Below, in pieces: positions 58,258-64,000 of a stretch of DNA of 64,000 bases. Source of the DNA: Clostridia bacterium (GTDB taxonomy: Bacteria > Bacillota > Clostridia > Oscillospirales > CAG-272). The stretch is taken from NCBI GenBank assembly GCA_017501225.1, contig JAFVXH010000007.1, positions 146,501 to 210,500 on the forward strand, read 5' to 3'. A program made the position numbers and the translations under genes. Position 1 is the stretch's first letter. Each line of letters opens with the position of its first letter. The notes under the pieces are model-generated. The model saw nothing but the letters and a program-made list of their open reading frames with translations. It ran no database searches and was not told the origin of the DNA.

Positions 58258-59460
58258 TTAGTTTGCAATACCGGAGTGCTCGATACCTTGTACCAAGAAT
58301 CTCTGACCGAAGATTGCATATACCAGCACCAAAGGCAGAATGATCATCAAACCGCAGGTATTCCGTATCGCTGTATTATACAGGTCGGTTCCCGCAAAGT
58401 CCGTAATCAAGGATGCAGGTGTGGGCAAGGATACAATCTTAACCAGGAACGGTGTCGCAGAGGTTGGGAAGAACATGGTGGTGTAGAACACGTCGGTCCA
58501 CTGCCAGCAGAACGCAAACATGAACACCGTGACCATCATGGGGATGGACAGGGGCAGAATGATCTGAATGAAGGTGCGGAGTGTTCCGGCGCCATCCATG
58601 TATGCGGATTCCTCCAGCTCATCGGGAATGCCGCGGAAGAACTGACGCAACATAAAGATGTAAAGTCCGTTCTTAAACGCAAGACCGCCCAAGGAGAGCA
58701 GGATGAACGGGAAATAGGTGCCGCTCAGGTTGATGCCCGCCTGCGTGATATCCATATCCACGCGGTATTGCGCAACCTGCTGCGTACCGATCTGCTTCAT
58801 GTACCTTCCAAACTTAATTTCATCAGGCAAAACGTTCAGCTTTTCAAAGAAATCGCCAACGCCCTCGCTGATATCCGCGAGATTGAATCCAAAGAACTCA
58901 ATTCCGCCACCCTTGAGCAAGCGTACAATTCCAAAGATGTCGAAGTATCTGAACTGCATATCCATGGAAAGACGCATGGTCTGGTGAGGAATGATCATGG
59001 TCAGCATAACCAGCATGAAGATGGCGCCTCTGAAGCGGAACTTAAACTTCGCAAATCCGTATCCGATCAGTGCACAAATGAAGGTCTGCACGAGTGCTGT
59101 GCTGAAGGAAAGGATAAACGTGTTTCCGAACGCTTCCCAATAACCAAGCTCTGTAAAGATCGCACGGTAGATATCAATGCTGAAGGTCTTGGGGATCAAA
59201 AGCACGGTAACGTCGACAAAATCCTCGGGTGCCATGAAGGAACCGCTGATCTTGGTGATGAATGGGAACAGTACGATGTAGGAAATACCGACCATCAGGA
59301 CCAAACGGAAGATCGTGAAGATGACTTTGGTCAGGAAGTAGGTCGACAGGAACTTCGCCTTGAGTCGATCTTTGAGGGGAGAACGGTCAAAATCAACTTT
59401 GATCTTGTTCTTGCTCTCTCTTTTGACGACGGGCTTCTTTTCGATGTTTTGAGAGTCCAT
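58258..59460 (-). CDS. carbohydrate ABC transporter permease, MalG type, with long insertion
   Basis: A 400-residue permease, longer than the usual ~280. It has an N-terminal basic stretch, six membrane helices and the EAA loop ELEESAYMDGAGTLRTFIQI near residue 285 that docks to the ATPase. Between the helix ending FRYFDIFGIVR and GTYFPFILLSLGGLAFKNGL lies an insertion of about 70 residues (GGGIEFFGFNLADISEGVGD, RYMKQIGTQQVAQYRVDMDI), probably outside the membrane. It forms the channel with the next gene. No ATPase or solute-binding gene is in the window. Confidence 0.88.
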   Translation of the reverse strand: MDSQNIEKKPVVKRESKNKIKVDFDRSPLKDRLKAKFLSTYFLTKVIFTIFRLVLMVGISYIVLFPFITKISGSFMAPEDFVDVTVLLIPKTFSIDIYRAIFTELGYWEAFGNTFILSFSTALVQTFICALIGYGFAKFKFRFRGAIFMLVMLTMIIPHQTMRLSMDMQFRYFDIFGIVRLLKGGGIEFFGFNLADISEGVGDFFEKLNVLPDEIKFGRYMKQIGTQQVAQYRVDMDITQAGINLSGTYFPFILLSLGGLAFKNGLYIFMLRQFFRGIPDELEESAYMDGAGTLRTFIQIILPLSIPMMVTVFMFAFCWQWTDVFYTTMFFPTSATPFLVKIVSLPTPASLITDFAGTDLYNTAIRNTCGLMIILPLVLVYAIFGQRFLVQGIEHSGIAN

Positions 59461-59474
59461 GTGATTACCTCCTT

Positions 59475-60473
59475 TTAGTCATTCTTGCGTTGGTAGAATA
59501 CAAACGCAGAGAAGATGGACGCGATGACCGCAACGATCAGGATAACCATTAAGAAGTAGATCCAATACATTGCCGAGGCCAACGATTGCGCGTTACCACC
59601 GGACGGTGTTGCAGCTCCCGGACCGCCGCCGTAAACTCCGTTGATATAGGACATGACCACGTTATCACTGGAGGTGAAGGCATCGATAATGGTATAAACA
59701 CCGTTTACCAGAATCATCGGGCTGATCATCGGGAAGGTGATCTTCCAGAAGGTCTCCCACGCGGTCGCACCGTCGATCTTACAGGATTCGTAGATCGCAG
59801 GAGAGATCGACTGCAGTGCTGCCAGGAAGATCAGCATCTGTACACCGGAGCGGTTTACAATATCAAAGATGTTGTTAACCGCGGTGGCTACGTAGCTTAC
59901 GATCTCGGTACCGACCTTCATGTTGGCAAACAGCTGTTCAAAGTCCATCACGCTGACCAGGTCATTGGAGGCACTGGTACCGGTACCGGTATCAATACCG
60001 CCCGATCCATCGGCATTCTCGAACAGAATATCCGAGCTTGCGATGGTTTCCATAATACCCGTCGAAAGAATAACGGGGACGAAGAAGATCGCGCGGAATA
60101 CTGCTCTGCCCGCCATCTTCTGGTTGAGCATGACTGCCATGAACAACGAGAAGATCAGAATTGCGGGAACGTCAAACGCCAGCTGCTTCAATCCGGATAC
60201 CAATGCTTGGCTAAACGCTTGGTTTGCAGTAAAGGCGTCCAAATAGTTACCCAATCCGATGTATTCCAGGGAGTAGCCTGCACCACCGGTCTCGGAAACG
60301 TAGTTGATCTTGTGGAAGCTCATGAGCAAGGACTCATAAACCATTGGCAAATAGATCAGAACAAATCCGATCAGGAACGGCAGAATAAAGAACCAGCCTG
60401 CACGTGCCTTACGTCTGTCAAGGGAGGCGATTTTCTTTCTTTTCGGCTTTAACAACGCCTTATTTTCTGTCAT
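59475..60473 (-). CDS. carbohydrate ABC transporter permease, MalF/LplB type
   Basis: A 332-residue permease with six membrane helices. N-terminal ARAGWFFILPFLIGFVLIYL, EAA loop ISPAIYESCKIDGATAWETF near residue 235, and a Gly/Ser/Asp-rich extra loop after helix 4 (ENADGSGGIDTGTGTSASND). ATG 60473 has GGGAGG nine bases upstream. Partner of the MalG-type permease 14 bp downstream and behind the DUF5696 gene (19-bp gap). Confidence 0.9.
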   Translation of the reverse strand: MTENKALLKPKRKKIASLDRRKARAGWFFILPFLIGFVLIYLPMVYESLLMSFHKINYVSETGGAGYSLEYIGLGNYLDAFTANQAFSQALVSGLKQLAFDVPAILIFSLFMAVMLNQKMAGRAVFRAIFFVPVILSTGIMETIASSDILFENADGSGGIDTGTGTSASNDLVSVMDFEQLFANMKVGTEIVSYVATAVNNIFDIVNRSGVQMLIFLAALQSISPAIYESCKIDGATAWETFWKITFPMISPMILVNGVYTIIDAFTSSDNVVMSYINGVYGGGPGAATPSGGNAQSLASAMYWIYFLMVILIVAVIASIFSAFVFYQRKND

Positions 60474-60492
60474 CGTTTGATTCCTCCCTTTC

Positions 60493-63400
60493 TCAGTATT
60501 CAATGACTACGTATCCATTGCTGGGAATGGTGTACGTAACGTTGTTGTAAGTAACTCTTACGGTATAGCTGTTGTAGTTGAGCAAGAAGGTCTTTGCAAA
60601 GGTCTTCTCGTTGGTCTCAGGGTTGCGATCACCGTAGGTAACGACTACAACGCGGTTGTTGCCGGAATCCTTACCGGATCCGCCGATGTTGATGTCTCCG
60701 CCGTTGTTTCCGCCATCCTCGCCGCCTTCGCCGTCAATCGGGGCACCTGCCTCCTCGAACAGATCTGCAACCTCGAAACGAATGACCTCGCGGACGTCGG
60801 GTCTGTTCATCAGGAGTCTTGCTGCGTTGGACTGCTCCTGGGTTCCGCTGCCGTCTCTGTAGGAAGTCAGCACAGTCAAAGCGTTATATGCGATTTGAGC
60901 AACGCACTCGGAGCTGTTGATATCATCGTATCCCTTTGCCTTGAGTGCTTCAATGGCAGCCTTCGCATCATCGGAATAGTGCTGAACCTCGGTTACGATC
61001 ACGTCTGCCTTTGCGTAGTAAGCCTCTGCAACCTCGGCCTCCAGGTAACCCTCAGCCACAGCCTTTCGCAGGATGTCTTTCGCATTCGTCAGCTCTGCGA
61101 TCGCACCGTCAACGTTCTCCTGGTAAACATCCATATTTGCCATCAGTCGCAGAACGTCAACAGCGTTCTTTCTCAGACCGCTGACAGTACCGAGGAATCC
61201 GCCGCCGCCTTCACCGCCGTTGATACGGTCAGAAACCGTGGTGGCTTCAAAGTCGTACTTAGCCTCAACGATTGCATCAAGCAGCTCTACGATCTGGGTG
61301 TTCAGTCTGTCTGCAGTCTCTCTGACGTACGCATATGCGTCGTCAACCTCAACGCAGGCATCCAGCAGCTCCTGGTATACACCGCCGATGATCTCATCCG
61401 CCTTCGCGATGCTCTTGAAAGCGTTCGCAATCTCAATATAGCGCTGCATCTCGGTATCTACCTGATTCTGTGCAGCCGAATCCAAAGCCGCCTGCAGCTT
61501 GTCAGCAAGGTCTGCCTCCAGCTCATCCAGATCCAGAACGCGCTCGCTGGGCAGGAAGTCATGCTCTACGATTACCTTCAGCTGAATGTCCTTGAGGAGT
61601 TCGTTGAGCTCCTTGTAGCTTTCGATCACGTCTGCTTCCCAGATATCATAACGGATACCGTAGTACTGGTTGAGAACCGGATCTTCCTTGAGCTCATTGG
61701 TATTCTGGTAAGAAAGGATGAAATACAAGCTTGCGCCGTTTTCGATCGCCTTCAGGATCGCATAATCACTGTCACCTTCCTCATTGAAGGGAGTGCCTGC
61801 AAACTGTACGTAGCCGTGGAGAACGGCACCGATGAAGGGAACGGACGCGCCCGAACGGATGTAACGGCTGGAATCAAGATCTACGTTGACCAGGTGGTCG
61901 ACATAGCCCCACGTATAAGCGTTTCCGCCGTCGGTCATCAGGCTGTAGCCTGCATCCTGCATATCCTCGAATGCGCGGATGGTGTAGTCCTTGTTGTTCT
62001 CGCGGTTGTAAGGATCATCCTCATCAAAGTCGGAGTTCAACGCAGTACCCAGGGACGCGACGGACATGCTCATCAGGTCATACTTTGCGTAGTTCTTGAG
62101 CAGCTTGTCATAGAACGAGCTGTAACGGGAGGGCGAGATCGCCAAATCGTGGAAGGTTACGTAAGACTGCTGCGTTGCGCTGTACTGACGCAAGGAGGTA
62201 TAACGGTTATCGATGGTCTTAACCGCGTCACGCTTGAGGTTGACAGCATCGAGCAACGTATTGGTGCGAATGTACGCGAAGTCAAAGTCGGGATACAGTC
62301 CCAATTTTGCATTCTCGTCGTTCTGAGAAATCTCCTCGGACTTATCGATCAGCCACTCCAGCTTCTTTGCACCGCCAACGGCACTTTCCCACTTTAAGGA
62401 GGAAGGAACCTTTGCGTACATACCGCCGTTTGCAAAACCGGTCAGCTTGAAGTTGACGTTCTTAACACCGGAGTTGTAAAGCTTCTCGTAAATCGAATAA
62501 ACATTCTCAAAGGTGGTCAAGGGAGTCATTTCCTTGACGGGAACCGTCAGGAAACGCTGCGTGGTCTGAAGGGTTCCAAAGACCTCCATATACAGAGGAA
62601 TATCCTCGGTAATGTCCTCCTCGGTCATCTTCTCCAGAACACCGGTATTGACCAGATAATCACGGTAAGCCTCTGCCATTCCCAACCAGGTTGCATCATA
62701 GTACTTGATGTTGGGAGTGAACTGCTTTGCCTCCTCTACCTTGTTCGCATCGGAGAGGAAGAGGTAACGAAGCTTGAAGCTGCCGGTGTACTTACGGTTG
62801 GATACGACGGTCCACGTAGAACTGTTGGTAACCGAGATCGAATCCGAAATGTCATAGCTGTCATTCGGCTTCGGGTTAAAGAAGTTCATCATGGTGTAGT
62901 AGTTGCTGGAGGATCCCGCATGGTAAGAGGAGATCTCTGCCAGGGACTCACCGGACTCGATGATCGCGAGGTATCCGCGGCTGTAGGTTTCTTCCTTGAT
63001 CTCAAGGAGCTCACCCTCGGGGCGCTTGGAAATTTCGTCCTGGATCTTTTCAAAGCTCTTAACCGTCGCGGAAACGGTCTCGCTGTTTACCATCATTTCC
63101 ATGTTACCGTTCAGATAAGAATAGGAATAGGAATAGATGGTTTCGGTTGCGACCGTACCGTAGATGGGATAACGGATCGCCTTTTGGTAGGTACCCACGA
63201 TGTTGTGGTAAGCGTAGTCAACGCCGTATACCTTACCTCTTACGGTATTGCTGCGTCCCAGATCGGAATAGAAGAGGGAGCCGGAACCGTCGGGATAGAA
63301 GTTGTAGCCCTCGGTCAGGATGTTACCCGCGCCCATATAGGGAAGCACGGAGAGGTACTCCAGAGTATACATGGACATATCGTAGCGCAAGCCGTTACAA

Positions 63401-64000
63401 GGCAAACGCACGGTCATGCCGTTCTCGTCCAGAGAGTACTCAAGAGCCATCTTGAATACGGGATACTGCTCGTTGGATGCCTCATATCCGGTTTGCTCGT
63501 GATCGGCCTCCATCTGCTCGAAGGAGTAATCGGGGCAATATTCCTTAATGAAGCTCTCGCACCAGTTTTCCTTGATATCACCAACAGTCGAGTCGAACAC
63601 GTAAATGTTCATGGGAACCAGTGCGCCGTTCTCATCCTCAATCAGTTCCTCAATACAAGGATAGGATTTGATCCAGCTCTGTCTTTCTCTTTCGGACTGC
63701 GCGATCTCAAGACCGATGGGAGTATAGTACTTGTAGAACTTGGTAAAGTAGAACTCATCCAGAATGCCCTTATCGATGGCTTCCTCCATCGGGCCCAGGA
63801 TGTACTTGTCGAAGCTGACTGCCGAAATGCGCTGAGGCAACAGCTTTCTGGTTTCCTCACGACCGATGACGTACTCAACGCGAACACCGTTTTTGATGTT
63901 CATAACCTTGATCTGCTTTCTCATTGCAGCTTCCTCGAAGCTGTAAAGAGTATTCATAACGCCGTTATCGGTGTATTGGACGACGATCTGGGACAGGATC
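60493..64000 (-). CDS. DUF5696-domain protein, N-terminus beyond the window
   Basis: At least 1168 residues; the frame is open to the right edge, so the ATG at 63957 is probably internal. The visible N-terminal part has IKVMNIKNGVRVEYVIGREE and MTVRLPCNGLRYDMSMYTLE; a central region with GYNFYPDGSGSLFYSDLGRS resembles a glycoside-hydrolase-like barrel; a helical region follows, then a low-complexity linker (GGEGGEDGGNNGGDINIGGS) and a final 60-residue beta domain. DUF5696 proteins accompany sugar ABC transporters in Clostridia, as here; the exact role is unknown. Confidence 0.78.
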   Translation of the reverse strand, partial: ILSQIVVQYTDNGVMNTLYSFEEAAMRKQIKVMNIKNGVRVEYVIGREETRKLLPQRISAVSFDKYILGPMEEAIDKGILDEFYFTKFYKYYTPIGLEIAQSERERQSWIKSYPCIEELIEDENGALVPMNIYVFDSTVGDIKENWCESFIKEYCPDYSFEQMEADHEQTGYEASNEQYPVFKMALEYSLDENGMTVRLPCNGLRYDMSMYTLEYLSVLPYMGAGNILTEGYNFYPDGSGSLFYSDLGRSNTVRGKVYGVDYAYHNIVGTYQKAIRYPIYGTVATETIYSYSYSYLNGNMEMMVNSETVSATVKSFEKIQDEISKRPEGELLEIKEETYSRGYLAIIESGESLAEISSYHAGSSSNYYTMMNFFNPKPNDSYDISDSISVTNSSTWTVVSNRKYTGSFKLRYLFLSDANKVEEAKQFTPNIKYYDATWLGMAEAYRDYLVNTGVLEKMTEEDITEDIPLYMEVFGTLQTTQRFLTVPVKEMTPLTTFENVYSIYEKLYNSGVKNVNFKLTGFANGGMYAKVPSSLKWESAVGGAKKLEWLIDKSEEISQNDENAKLGLYPDFDFAYIRTNTLLDAVNLKRDAVKTIDNRYTSLRQYSATQQSYVTFHDLAISPSRYSSFYDKLLKNYAKYDLMSMSVASLGTALNSDFDEDDPYNRENNKDYTIRAFEDMQDAGYSLMTDGGNAYTWGYVDHLVNVDLDSSRYIRSGASVPFIGAVLHGYVQFAGTPFNEEGDSDYAILKAIENGASLYFILSYQNTNELKEDPVLNQYYGIRYDIWEADVIESYKELNELLKDIQLKVIVEHDFLPSERVLDLDELEADLADKLQAALDSAAQNQVDTEMQRYIEIANAFKSIAKADEIIGGVYQELLDACVEVDDAYAYVRETADRLNTQIVELLDAIVEAKYDFEATTVSDRINGGEGGGGFLGTVSGLRKNAVDVLRLMANMDVYQENVDGAIAELTNAKDILRKAVAEGYLEAEVAEAYYAKADVIVTEVQHYSDDAKAAIEALKAKGYDDINSSECVAQIAYNALTVLTSYRDGSGTQEQSNAARLLMNRPDVREVIRFEVADLFEEAGAPIDGEGGEDGGNNGGDINIGGSGKDSGNNRVVVVTYGDRNPETNEKTFAKTFLLNYNSYTVRVTYNNVTYTIPSNGYVVIEY

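Overview
The window looks like a chromosomal segment of an uncultivated member of Bacillota, class Clostridia, of the kind common in animal guts. The reasons are the clostridial gene order (nusB, xseA, xseB, ispA, tlyA, nadK, argR, recN), a CwlD-type cortex amidase, a U32 peptidase next to zapA, DUF1538 with a PII-like partner, DUF5696 with ABC permeases, large acidic InlB-repeat proteins, and Gram-positive ribosome binding sites (GGAGG) and promoters. Base composition is fairly GC-rich throughout except the more AT-rich stretch at about 48.2-51.2 kb. No phage, plasmid, IS transposase or CRISPR array was seen. Genus cannot be told from the sequence.

Layout. 0-1.6 kb: the start of a DinG/Rad3-type helicase, divergent from an HD-domain gene. 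1.6-4.1 kb: yebC and argS. 4.2-11.8 kb: a nine-gene housekeeping operon read from one promoter in front of nusB. 12-14.4 kb: cwlD-like amidase, a 39-bp tandem repeat and radA. 14.4-21.6 kb: an LRR lipoprotein and a two-gene operon for very large membrane-anchored acidic proteins, one with InlB-type repeats and one ending in a ribosomal-L15-like domain. 21.8-27.7 kb: glycerol kinase/lipid kinase operon, rubrerythrin, nadE and a DUF4838 protein. 28-31 kb: tRNA-Ala, zapA and the U32 peptidase. 31-35.2 kb: a complete PTS operon (HPr, EI, EIIA, EIICB). 35.3-41 kb: DUF1934 and NUDIX genes, divergent from tcdA, a membrane HExxH protein and a small XRE regulator; then a short inverted-repeat element, a THUMP methyltransferase and asd. 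41-48 kb: tRNA-Arg, an XRE-membrane regulator, a three-gene glycosyl/acyltransferase operon, an M13 peptidase, a phosphopantetheinyl transferase and tRNA-Gln. 48-58 kb: a TPR-type regulator with an ABC exporter, an ECF sigma/anti-sigma pair, sdpR-sdpI, SPFH-Arc, and DUF1538-PII. 58-64 kb: two sugar ABC permeases and a truncated DUF5696 protein.

How it works together. The long nusB operon couples DNA repair, isoprenoid, NADP and arginine-control genes. The PTS operon is self-contained but its HPr has Arg where the regulatory Ser46 is expected. Several small modules are clearly self-regulating: SdpR has a perfect palindrome at its own promoter, and the SPFH promoter carries twin TGATATCA palindromes. 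Promoters are very uniform: 24 of the 27 sites listed have both boxes, and 23 of those have exactly 17 bp between -35 and -10, with many TTGCAA or TTGATT -35 boxes and extended -10 (TGC).

The most unusual feature is that all three tRNA genes (Ala, Arg, Gln) are followed by extra copies of their own 3' end plus terminator, repeated with a 163-166 bp period. At the Ala and Arg loci the repeats hold 90-93 bp structured elements whose ends mimic a tRNA T-arm. I do not recognise this family.
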